Source: JAFGXT01 sp963677165 (GTDB lineage: Bacteria; Verrucomicrobiota; Lentisphaeria; Victivallales; SZUA-371). From it: a stretch of 64,000 bases of DNA. How positions within the stretch are numbered: the first letter of the stretch is position 1; the number at the start of each line of letters is the position of its first letter. A program made the translations under genes and the position numbers. A model generated the notes under the pieces. That model did not search any database. It was not told the origin of the DNA and was given only the letters and a program-made list of their open reading frames with translations. This document shows positions 15,208 to 23,737 of this stretch, piece after piece. Where the stretch lies: assembly GCA_963677165.2 (NCBI GenBank), contig CAXXSX010000002.1, positions 4,712,001 through 4,776,000 of the forward strand, given 5' to 3'.

Positions 15208-18137
15208 TCAACCAGCTTTTACCAAAATTAATAGAACTTCAGCAGAAAGACCGTTACTTACGTCCAGAGGCCGTACTTGAACTGAGCCGTAAACTGCAGA
15301 TACCGGTTAATCGTATCTACAGCGTCGCGTCATTCTATCAGGCGTTCCGTTTCAAGCCGTGCGGGAAGCACAATATCAAGGTTTGTGTGGGAGCCGCGTG
15401 TTATGTAAAAGGGGCCGAAACACTGTTCGACGCATTCACGAAGCATCTTCAAATACCGGAGGGCGAGGACACTTCGCCTGACCGACTTTTCACGCTCAGT
15501 AAAGTATCCTGCCTTGGATGCTGTATGCTGGCTGTCGCAGTTCAGATAGACCGTCATATTTTCGGACACGTGACCCCGGAAACGATTCCATTGGTAATTA
15601 AAGATTTTCTTCGACTGGCTGAAGATGACGACAAGGAATCGTCTGATCTCGAGGACGGCGAACATCCCGAGGAAGTTCGCATTTGCCGTTGTTCCTCCTG
15701 CCGTGCCGCCGGCAGCGGTGATGTCTACCAAGCATTTAAGACGGAGAAATCCGGCCATGGTTTTGATTTTACCGTAAAAGAGGTAAGTTGTCACGGAATG
15801 TCATATCGAGCCCCGATGGTTACGGTTGTCTGTGATGGGAACAATTATCACTATGACCAGGTTAAACCGCATGACGCGAAAGCCATAATAGCGGAACATT
15901 TCAGACCCCGGAGCCGGATGCACCAGGCAACATGGAAAGGAAAACTGTTTTTTGATTCCCTGTACCGTCGAAAAAATTGCTGTTCTTCTGAAATAACAGA
16001 CCTTGACAAAACGATTGATGACGCACGGTTGATTACCCGCAACAGCGATATTACGCATCCCGAATCCCTGGGTGATTATCGTGACCACGGAGGATTTACA
16101 GCACTGAATAGAGCTTTAGAAATGACTCCCCAGGCAATCATCAACCTTCTGGAAGAATCAAAGCTGCGCGGTCGCGGCGGCGGCGGCTTTTATGTCGGGC
16201 ACAAATGGCAACTGGCCTACAACGCATCGGGTGATTCAAAAGTGGTGATCTGTAATGCCGATGAAGGTGACCCCGGTGCATTTATGGACCGCATGCTTCT
16301 GGAATCGTATCCCTACAGAGTCCTCGAAGGAATCATGATTGCATCATACGTTCTGGGGGCAAAATACGCAATAATCTATATTCGAGAAGAATATACCCAG
16401 GCGATTACCGTACTGGAAAAAGTTATACAAAGCCTGCGTAATAACGGTTTTCTCGAAAAACTGAATGAAAATTTCAATCTTATTCTGTTTAAAGGAGCCG
16501 GGGCGTTTGTTTGTGGCGAAGAAACCGCCCTGCTCGAATCGATAGAAGGGAAACGCGGCATTCCCCGGAAACGTCCCCCTTTTCCCGTCACAAGTGGACT
16601 GGGCGGAATTCCTACACTGATCAACAATGTGGAAACCTATGCCTGTATTCCAATGATCCTTCAGGATGGCGGGGCCACATTTAACCGCATCGGAACAGAA
16701 CAGTCGCATGGCACAAAAGCATTTGCGCTGGCTGGAAAAGTAAAAAAAGGCGGTTTGATTGAGGTTCCGATTGGCATATCTATCGCCGACATTGTTGAAA
16801 AATTCGGCGGCGGAGCAGAAGACGGACATACCATAAAAGCGGTTATGATCGGCGGACCATCCGGCGGTTGTATTCCACGGGAAAACTTTGATTTGCCGGT
16901 CGACTACGAAACATTGCAGAAGAATGGCGCAATGATGGGTTCCGGCGGCCTGATCGTACTCGACGAACGCGACTGCATGGTTGACTTATCGCTGTATTTT
17001 CTCCGCTTTCTGCGTGATGAATCATGTGGTAAATGCGTAATGTGCCGCGAAGGAATCATACGCCTGTGCGATATGGTGGAGAGCCTTACTCTAAGCGGAC
17101 CCAAGGATGCCGATATACTTGACAAAATAGAATCATTAGCAAAACACATCCAACAGGGATCGCTTTGCGCCCTGGGCAGAACAGCTCCCAATATGGTATT
17201 AAGTACGCTCCATGAATTCAGAAGCGAATTCGAAGCGCATATTCAGGGATATTGTCCTTCCGGGAAATGCGTTGAGTTAACCGAATTCCAGGTTTCAGAC
17301 GATTGCATAGGCTGTACGAAATGTGCCCAGGCCTGTGCTGCTAACGCCATAAAATGTGTTCCGCTGGAACGTGCCTGGATCGATCAGGAAAAATGTGTAA
17401 GATGCGGTATATGCCGAACCGTTTGTCCGCAGCACGCCATTGAGAATATCAGCAAAAAAGCAGCAAAAGAATCAATGCCGCCTTGCCCCGAAAAAGTTCC
17501 GCTTGAGATTTATCATGGCACTTCGATCGAAGGTGACGCGATCAAAATCGACGGTCATGAATATCCGTTCCAACCGGATCGAACTCTGTTGGATTATGCG
17601 AATGAACACGGCTTACCAATTCCAACATTATGCTACATGAAAGATGAAAACGAAAGTGCCCACTGCATGGTTTGCGCGGCATGGGATGCCTCGCTCGGAC
17701 GTTTTATCCCCAGCTGCGAACAACTTATTGAGAAGGGTCACATTTACGAAACCGACAGCAGACAGGTGCGGGAATTCCGTCGCGACGCATTGTCGCTGAT
17801 GCTAAACCGTCATAACTTTAAATGCGGCAGTTGCTCCGCCAAAGGAAACTGTAACTTTCTTGACTTGATACGCGAATACAAAGTCAAAAAGGAAAAGAAC
17901 CAGATTACATTCCCGGAAAAGATTACAACAGAAAATCTTGAATTCGACGCAGGGAAATGTATTCTATGTCATCGCTGTATTGGCGTTTCTCTGGATTATC
18001 TGACGATTCATAACCGTGGCGGCAGATCCTGCGTATCGCCCGAACCGGGAACGTGGAATGATATCCCGGCAAACGTCGCGGAAAAGTTGGCGGAAGTATG
18101 TCCGACCGGAGCACTAAGCATAAGGCAAGGCACATGA
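15204..18137 (+). CDS. NuoE-NuoF-ferredoxin-NuoG(N) fusion: NADH-dependent electron-input protein
   Basis: This 977-residue chain joins whole subunits of complex I / HndABCD-type hydrogenases. Residues 1-145 are NuoE-like with 2Fe-2S ligands C61, C66, C103 and C107. Residues 155-235 are a thioredoxin-like domain (CRCSSC, then CHGMSYRAP) that has lost at least one ligand. Residues 270-680 are NuoF with the NADH site GRGGGGF, the FMN motif NADEGDPGAF and the N3 cluster CGKCVMC plus SLCALG. A two-cluster ferredoxin follows (CIGCTKCAQAC, CVRCGICRTVCP). Last comes the NuoG N-terminus with a 2Fe-2S motif (C-x11-C-x2-C), the H-x3-C-x2-C-x5-C cluster and CILCHRC. It should oxidise NADH (or work in reverse) in the cytoplasm. 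No other complex I gene is present. Confidence 0.85.
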   Translation: MINQLLPKLIELQQKDRYLRPEAVLELSRKLQIPVNRIYSVASFYQAFRFKPCGKHNIKVCVGAACYVKGAETLFDAFTKHLQIPEGEDTSPDRLFTLSKVSCLGCCMLAVAVQIDRHIFGHVTPETIPLVIKDFLRLAEDDDKESSDLEDGEHPEEVRICRCSSCRAAGSGDVYQAFKTEKSGHGFDFTVKEVSCHGMSYRAPMVTVVCDGNNYHYDQVKPHDAKAIIAEHFRPRSRMHQATWKGKLFFDSLYRRKNCCSSEITDLDKTIDDARLITRNSDITHPESLGDYRDHGGFTALNRALEMTPQAIINLLEESKLRGRGGGGFYVGHKWQLAYNASGDSKVVICNADEGDPGAFMDRMLLESYPYRVLEGIMIASYVLGAKYAIIYIREEYTQAITVLEKVIQSLRNNGFLEKLNENFNLILFKGAGAFVCGEETALLESIEGKRGIPRKRPPFPVTSGLGGIPTLINNVETYACIPMILQDGGATFNRIGTEQSHGTKAFALAGKVKKGGLIEVPIGISIADIVEKFGGGAEDGHTIKAVMIGGPSGGCIPRENFDLPVDYETLQKNGAMMGSGGLIVLDERDCMVDLSLYFLRFLRDESCGKCVMCREGIIRLCDMVESLTLSGPKDADILDKIESLAKHIQQGSLCALGRTAPNMVLSTLHEFRSEFEAHIQGYCPSGKCVELTEFQVSDDCIGCTKCAQACAANAIKCVPLERAWIDQEKCVRCGICRTVCPQHAIENISKKAAKESMPPCPEKVPLEIYHGTSIEGDAIKIDGHEYPFQPDRTLLDYANEHGLPIPTLCYMKDENESAHCMVCAAWDASLGRFIPSCEQLIEKGHIYETDSRQVREFRRDALSLMLNRHNFKCGSCSAKGNCNFLDLIREYKVKKEKNQITFPEKITTENLEFDAGKCILCHRCIGVSLDYLTIHNRGGRSCVSPEPGTWNDIPANVAEKLAEVCPTGALSIRQGT

Positions 18138-19216
18138 TAAGAAAAACATTCATAATAGTTACAGCACTTCTTGGTATCACCTTTATCGCGCTGTTTGTAT
18201 GGATGAAAAGACCGACAGATAGTGGAGAAATGAATACAGCCATACCGCGTTTCGGCACAATCCAGCTCGATACTTCGGAACTGGGTGGAATTACATATTA
18301 TTCAGGCGGAATCATTGCGAGTAATGACAAAGGTGAACTACGTGTTTTTTCATCAATCGGAGCTAACTTAACACCTCAAATCATCCCCCTGACCAAGAGC
18401 CCAATCCTAGCTCCAGTCTTGAAGAAAGACGGCGTATGTTACGTTGGAGACGATGACGGCTTCTTCTATGCTTACGACCTAAATAACGGTTTAAAATGGA
18501 AGTATAAAACCGGGAACAAGATTGCAGGTTCCGCACGCTGGTGCAACGGATTAATAATTATTGGCTCTTACGACCAGAATCTCTATGCTTTCGAACCGAA
18601 CGGAAAGTTACGGTATAAAATAGAATGTGAGAGCTACATCAACGGTTCTCCAATATACTCAAAGTCAGATAACACGGTTTGTTTCGGCAGTTGCGACGGT
18701 TTTCTACGGAAAGTTAACTTATCTTCCGGCAAAGTGACGGGGCAGATCGATCTTGAATCCCCTATTCCCGCCAGTCCGGTCGTGTATGATAATATTCTCT
18801 ATGCCGTTACCCATGATAACGGCATTGCGGCGGTTAACTCCAAGACGTTTTCCGTATTGTACCACACGAAATTATCCAGTTCATATGTATCCGCGCCCTA
18901 TGTCGATGGGAGCCTGATATTCCTTACCGATTCAGACGGCAAAATCACAGTACATTCACGCAAAGACGGCAAGCTGTTATCCTCAATTGAGTCAAAAGAA
19001 AAGATGACTCCGCTTGCAACTGGAAACAATAACCATTATTATGCGGTTTCAAAACGCGGAAAACTTTACGAATACGAAAACAACAACAAGAAGTGGACGA
19101 AAAAGTTACTGAAAGACTTTCAAATCGACTGCAGTCAAAGCTGTCGCTTATTCGGCAAAGCATTAGTATTTGCGGATGAAAGCGGCGGTCTATATTTTTA
19201 CGAGGTATCAAAATGA
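18134..19216 (+). CDS. Membrane-anchored PQQ-like beta-propeller protein
   Basis: ATG 18134 overlaps the stop of the Nuo fusion (ATGA); an in-frame start at 18098 lies inside that gene and is rejected. One N-terminal membrane anchor (about residues 4-24) is followed by regular blades (GVCYVGDDDGFFYAYD, LIIGSYDQNLYAFE, TVCFGSCDGFLRKVN) typical of PQQ/BamB-like propellers. The anchored domain should face the periplasm. It is the fifth propeller of the operon and comes just before the ABC transporter genes. Confidence 0.75.
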   Translation: MIRKTFIIVTALLGITFIALFVWMKRPTDSGEMNTAIPRFGTIQLDTSELGGITYYSGGIIASNDKGELRVFSSIGANLTPQIIPLTKSPILAPVLKKDGVCYVGDDDGFFYAYDLNNGLKWKYKTGNKIAGSARWCNGLIIIGSYDQNLYAFEPNGKLRYKIECESYINGSPIYSKSDNTVCFGSCDGFLRKVNLSSGKVTGQIDLESPIPASPVVYDNILYAVTHDNGIAAVNSKTFSVLYHTKLSSSYVSAPYVDGSLIFLTDSDGKITVHSRKDGKLLSSIESKEKMTPLATGNNNHYYAVSKRGKLYEYENNNKKWTKKLLKDFQIDCSQSCRLFGKALVFADESGGLYFYEVSK

Positions 19217-19866
19217 ACCTGACACTGAAAAATATTTCGAAAACTTTTTTCCAGGCCGATGAGAAAATAACGCTTTATTCTAAAATGAATCTGGAAATAC
19301 CATCGGGAACCGCCCGGGTTGTAATGGGTCCGTCCGGATGTGGGAAAACAACCCTGCTGCGGATCATTAACGGACTGGAAATTCCGGACTCCGGCGAAGT
19401 GCTTTTTGATGATTTCTCAATCTACAAGTGCGATGAAAATACCAGACGGAATTTCCGGTGCGAAAACATCGGATTTGCCGATCAGAGCGCAATAATGTTA
19501 CCTCAACTGACCGCTCTGGAAAATGTATTACTGCCAACGCTTGGACGTAAAGAAGATTTAACCGAACAGGGACGTTCTCTGTTAGCTGAACTGGGACTTG
19601 AAAAACGCGTTGATTTCTTTCCACACCAACTCTCAGGCGGAGAACGCCAGCGTGTAGCATGGGCACGAGCCTTGATCCTGAGTCCGAAATTATTATTGCT
19701 GGACGAACCAACCTCAGCATTGGAACCAGCCCGAAGTCACGCGTTGTTGTCATTAATACGCAATCTAAACAAAAACAAAAAAATTACGATCATCATAGCC
19801 ACCCACAATCCGATGACCTTGGAATACTTCCCGGACGTCATCCACCTGGATACGGAGACCGCATAA
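19213..19866 (+). CDS. LolD/MacB-type ABC transporter ATPase
   Basis: The 217 residues contain a Walker A (GPSGCGKTT), a Q-loop region (FADQSAIMLPQ), the ABC signature LSGGERQR and a Walker B (LLLLDEPT), followed by a His switch (IATHNP). The size and the lack of extra domains match the LolD/FtsE/MacB group that works with FtsX-fold permeases for lipid or lipoprotein extraction and mechanotransmission. It overlaps the permease gene by TAATG. In this operon the cargo could be the terpenoid product or a lipid-anchored propeller (inference). Confidence 0.85.
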   Translation: MNLTLKNISKTFFQADEKITLYSKMNLEIPSGTARVVMGPSGCGKTTLLRIINGLEIPDSGEVLFDDFSIYKCDENTRRNFRCENIGFADQSAIMLPQLTALENVLLPTLGRKEDLTEQGRSLLAELGLEKRVDFFPHQLSGGERQRVAWARALILSPKLLLLDEPTSALEPARSHALLSLIRNLNKNKKITIIIATHNPMTLEYFPDVIHLDTETA

Positions 19867-22607
19867 TGAATTTCTTTCGCTTATTCAAGCGGGATGTAAA
19901 ATGGTATCTCAAGCCGTTCGCGGCATTGAGTGCGGCGGCCTGCCTGATCTGCGCGGTTCTTACCAGTGCCCTGCTGATTGGCAAAAGCGTACGCGGGACC
20001 CTGGATGATAACCTGAAAAAGGATACGTCTTTCGTAAAAACTCTTATTCGGTTTTCAATACCTGTAAAAGCAAATATGCCTAATGGCGTACTGCATACCC
20101 CAGGTTTTGTATCAGCAGGAACCAGAACCAATATCTACGCATTTCCCGATGACCACTCAATCGGCGGACGTGACGCTTACTGCAGCAGCGCCCTGGCTGG
20201 TATCCTGAAACTAAAAATCGGCGATACCTTTTCTGTCCGGGTCCAGACAATGACCGCAATCAACAGTGAAGAGCTTATGGGCCTTCCTCCTCAATTGCGT
20301 TTGATCCGATTTGTATACAAGGGCATCTGGCAGGACAAGCGTGCTGACGTCAACTTTGAGAATCCGCAATTACGTCCTTATAATCTTTTTGTAAACCATG
20401 CGTTTCTATCTGAATCTCTGGAATTAGATAAAGGAGTGGTGAACGAAATATGGTCAAACCAAGCAAAAACGCAGGCCAAAGCAGATATAACTTCCGATAT
20501 AATTTGGGATCTTTCACAGTTGGAGTTTACTCACTGGCAAGGACGTCCTGTTCTGAAAAGTAAGTCGTACTTTCTTCCATCAAAGGCTGTAGAAGCTTGT
20601 CCGCAAGCCTCAAAAGGATTGATATCTTTTGCCGACTCGTTGTCCGGTTCCAAGAATAGAATGAACTATTTCTTTGTCGGAGCTTTTGAAGGAAACATCT
20701 TGCCGGTGAAGAAAGACAGCGTAGTAGTAAGCTCTACCATAAAAGAACGTTTTCAGGCACCGGTTTCACTGACATGTTTTACAACAAACGGATACCGGCA
20801 AATATCACGAAAAACTCATGTATTCCGCCACGTTTCCACCCTGCCCGACACAACCATATCAAGTGCGCTGTCGCCGGATATCCCGGGACTGACAACAGCC
20901 GATAACTGTTCTCGCTGGGAAACGGGTATTCCGATTGATCTCAAACGTATCTCGAAAGAAGACGAGGCCTACTGGAATAAATACCAAAGTAAGCCCAAAG
21001 TATACCTGAATTTTGAACAGGCTCAACAGATATTTGCCCCCGGGCAATGCACCTTACTGTTCTTTGCCCCAAACAGCAACCTTTCAAAAATCAAGCAGCA
21101 AATCATATCAGCATTACGCAATGATCCGATTTTATTTCAATGTATTCCTGTTGCTGAGATCATGAAGAAAAATATTCAGAACGGAATACAGTTTGCTCCG
21201 CTCTTTCTGGGCCTGAGCCTTTTTATTATCATTTCCGCGCTGCTGATTCTCTGGATGCTGTTAAAGCTGCACTTATTTGACCGTGCGGAAGAACGAATGA
21301 TTTATACCGAATTTGTAGCCTGCGAGAATAAAATTCGACGCTTTCTGCTTATAGAATTACTAGTTGCGCTCCTCCCCGGTATTCTTCTGGGGCTGGTGAT
21401 CGGAACATTTCTGTGTCGACTTCAACTTATTTTACTTGAACATGTGTGGAACGACATTATCATGATGGATACGCTGAATTTCCATGCATCCCCAGAATCT
21501 TTCGGAATCGCTTTCGCCGCCACCTTCTTCAGTGCATTTATCCTGCTTGTATTCTCTTTGCGCAGACCGATAAACAAACCACGCTTTTATATTGCGGCAT
21601 CACGTCCGGTTCAGACGCTGTGCGCACTGGGAAGCCTTTCGTTTTTTCGTCGCTTCAAACAATATCGACTATGCGTTGTCCTGCTTGTTCTTGGCATGAT
21701 CGGAACCCTCGGCGTTGGAGCATTTGGAATCAAGCTGCGCGGTGAAGACGGCTTTGGCTATGAATATATCGCCCAAACCTCCCTGCCCGTGGTGCCTTCA
21801 TTTGACGATCCTTTTCCGTCAGGCGGCCTGCCCGTCAGGGTCTATCAAGCGGACAGTGCGGATTGTTCCAACCTGCTCCGGGCCTCTAAACCTACAGTAT
21901 ACGGTTGTAACCTACAAAAGCTGACTGGGAAACCGAACTTTCTGAAGAAATTTTCCGCCGCGGTTGATTCCGGCTCGCTGCAATGGATCATCAAAAAGAA
22001 GCTTGGTGATGTCATAAAATATCCCCGTGGCTCAATCACTCTTGAATACGCAATGAAAGCATCCGTATTTCAACGTGGAATTCTTGTTGACAACTCAACC
22101 TTCGAAACACTGTTCCCAAATATTCAGGGTGCTCGGTTCTTCCTGATCAAAGATAAAAAAAGTGCGGAAGAATACCGGAAATATCTTGAGCCTTATGGCT
22201 TAAGTATGTCTACCGTCAACGCGTTCATGTCTAAAGCCGAAAGTGTGCAGAATCGCTATCTGGCTATTTTTCTGCAACTTGGCGTTCTCGGCTTTATCCT
22301 GGGAGTTGGTTCAATGCTGATCATGATGTTCAGAAACCTCCATGCCCAGCGCAATGGAATAAAACTCATGAGTGAAACCGGTTTTACAAACAACACACTG
22401 TTCGGTTTGTACTGCATAGAAAATTTGTGGATATATGGACTGTCCGCAGTGATTTCGTTGCTGATTCTCGGCACACTTGCACTAGTATCCAACATCAACG
22501 TTCCCGTATTATTGATCGGATGGCTCTCATTGGTGATTACAGGTATCGCACTGATCTGCGCAAGCCTGAAAATTTACTTCTCACGCCTGCGCAATGTATT
22601 AATTTGA
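19866..22607 (+). CDS. FtsX/MacB-fold ABC transporter permease
   Basis: Real start at ATG 19866 (TAATG overlap). The frame stays open back to 19659, but that part is antiparallel shadow of the ATPase gene. The 913-residue protein has an N-terminal membrane helix (about 18-42), a large periplasmic domain of about 400 residues, three or four clustered helices, then a second extracytoplasmic domain and a final three-helix FtsX block. This is the duplicated large-permease layout of MacB/LolCE-like type VII ABC exporters. It is the last gene of the operon. No terminator is obvious before the convergent AraC gene. Confidence 0.8.
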   Translation: MNFFRLFKRDVKWYLKPFAALSAAACLICAVLTSALLIGKSVRGTLDDNLKKDTSFVKTLIRFSIPVKANMPNGVLHTPGFVSAGTRTNIYAFPDDHSIGGRDAYCSSALAGILKLKIGDTFSVRVQTMTAINSEELMGLPPQLRLIRFVYKGIWQDKRADVNFENPQLRPYNLFVNHAFLSESLELDKGVVNEIWSNQAKTQAKADITSDIIWDLSQLEFTHWQGRPVLKSKSYFLPSKAVEACPQASKGLISFADSLSGSKNRMNYFFVGAFEGNILPVKKDSVVVSSTIKERFQAPVSLTCFTTNGYRQISRKTHVFRHVSTLPDTTISSALSPDIPGLTTADNCSRWETGIPIDLKRISKEDEAYWNKYQSKPKVYLNFEQAQQIFAPGQCTLLFFAPNSNLSKIKQQIISALRNDPILFQCIPVAEIMKKNIQNGIQFAPLFLGLSLFIIISALLILWMLLKLHLFDRAEERMIYTEFVACENKIRRFLLIELLVALLPGILLGLVIGTFLCRLQLILLEHVWNDIIMMDTLNFHASPESFGIAFAATFFSAFILLVFSLRRPINKPRFYIAASRPVQTLCALGSLSFFRRFKQYRLCVVLLVLGMIGTLGVGAFGIKLRGEDGFGYEYIAQTSLPVVPSFDDPFPSGGLPVRVYQADSADCSNLLRASKPTVYGCNLQKLTGKPNFLKKFSAAVDSGSLQWIIKKKLGDVIKYPRGSITLEYAMKASVFQRGILVDNSTFETLFPNIQGARFFLIKDKKSAEEYRKYLEPYGLSMSTVNAFMSKAESVQNRYLAIFLQLGVLGFILGVGSMLIMMFRNLHAQRNGIKLMSETGFTNNTLFGLYCIENLWIYGLSAVISLLILGTLALVSNINVPVLLIGWLSLVITGIALICASLKIYFSRLRNVLI

Positions 22608-22681
22608 TTAAAACAGCAGGATAAAATATCATTTCATATTACAATATAAAGCCCACAAACGGTGAAAATATTACAACGTCC

Positions 22682-23566
22682 TTAGGATACACGTAACTCC
22701 CGCATCATTTCAGCAGGACTCTGTCCAAAGTAGCGCTTAAACTCGCGACTAAACTGGGAGGAACTCTCGTATCCAACTTTATCGGCGGCAATGTAGGCTT
22801 TCATGTTTTCCTGCAGCATAAGATCCTTGGCTTTTGACAGTCTGATTTTTTTTAAATACTGCATGGGAGAGTCAGAGGTGATCTCTTTAAAAGCCCGATG
22901 AAACGCGGAAACACTCAGATGAGCCATGGCTGCCAACTGTTCGACATCCAGTTTCCCCGCATAATTGTTCTGTATCGCCTTCAAGGCACGTGCCACCTGT
23001 GAAAACGTGCCGCTGTGCATCGCCAGCGAGTAGAGAACCGGCGCACGGGTTCCACAAAGAACCCGATATAAAATCTCACGCACAAGACCGGGCCCCAGTA
23101 TTTGCGCATCATTTTCCGATTGCAAACACTTAAGCAGCCTGGCTACCGCATCACGCATATTATCATCCATAGGGGCCGGACCAAGTCCACAAGGCAAGCT
23201 CTTTTCGGTACTATTGTTCATATCCCATTGCAGGTCCATTTGTCCGATCATATCACGCAATTGGCCCATATCAATATCAATATAGAGTCCACGTACCGGT
23301 TCTTCCTGGGTAGCGAATGTTTCACAGTTACACGGCATCGCCACAGAGGCCACCAGATAATGGTTAGCGTCATACTGAAATTTCTGTTCTCCAAGATACG
23401 CAATCTTATGTCCCTGGATAACAATAGCAATGCCAGGCGGATACACAAGGGGACGTACCGGAACATATTTTTTCTGCTGAAAAAATAAAACTCCGTCAAG
23501 CCGTGACCCATGAGTTCCATCTTCCATTTCCGGAAAAGAATCCAATAATTTATCCGTCTGGTTCAT
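22682..23566 (-). CDS. AraC-family regulator, YqhC-like
   Basis: The C-terminal 100 residues hold two helix-turn-helix units (VEQLAAMAHLSVSAFHRAF, then AADKVGYESSSQFSREFKRY) typical of AraC proteins. The N-terminal region (GVLFFQQKKYVPVRPLVY...GIAIVIQGHK) fits the AraC_N domain found in E. coli YqhC. It is transcribed divergently from an iron-dependent alcohol dehydrogenase, as yqhC is from yqhD, so it very likely activates that gene and its operon in response to reactive aldehydes or a related redox signal. Confidence 0.85.
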   Translation of the reverse strand: MNQTDKLLDSFPEMEDGTHGSRLDGVLFFQQKKYVPVRPLVYPPGIAIVIQGHKIAYLGEQKFQYDANHYLVASVAMPCNCETFATQEEPVRGLYIDIDMGQLRDMIGQMDLQWDMNNSTEKSLPCGLGPAPMDDNMRDAVARLLKCLQSENDAQILGPGLVREILYRVLCGTRAPVLYSLAMHSGTFSQVARALKAIQNNYAGKLDVEQLAAMAHLSVSAFHRAFKEITSDSPMQYLKKIRLSKAKDLMLQENMKAYIAADKVGYESSSQFSREFKRYFGQSPAEMMRELRVS

Positions 23567-23586
23567 TCAACAACACATCCTTACTC

Positions 23587-23617
23587 ATTGCAATACTTTT
23601 ATGCAATATATTATAAT
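23587..23617 (+). promoter_or_regulatory. Promoter of the alcohol dehydrogenase operon with inverted repeat
   Basis: TTGCAA (23588-23593) and TATAAT (23612-23617) are 18 bp apart. The sequence ATTGCA, nine bases, TGCAAT forms an inverted repeat at 23587-23607 over the -35 and spacer. This fits an activator or repressor site for the divergent AraC regulator. The start codon at 23738 is about 115 nt downstream. Confidence 0.45.
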
Positions 23618-23737
23618 GAAATCCAGCAAATAGTCAATACAAAAGCAGAAACAGGCAAGAGATTGAGAGAAATAGGTATTCCTGATTTGACGATACGCCG
23701 CTATATTCATTCTCAAAAACCCATAAAGGAGTTTATT

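Noticed and set aside
19659..19865. In-frame upstream extension of the ABC permease gene
   Set aside because: It lies inside the ATPase gene in another frame and lacks an RBS; ATG 19866 in TAATG has the right position and begins the expected hydrophobic N-terminus.
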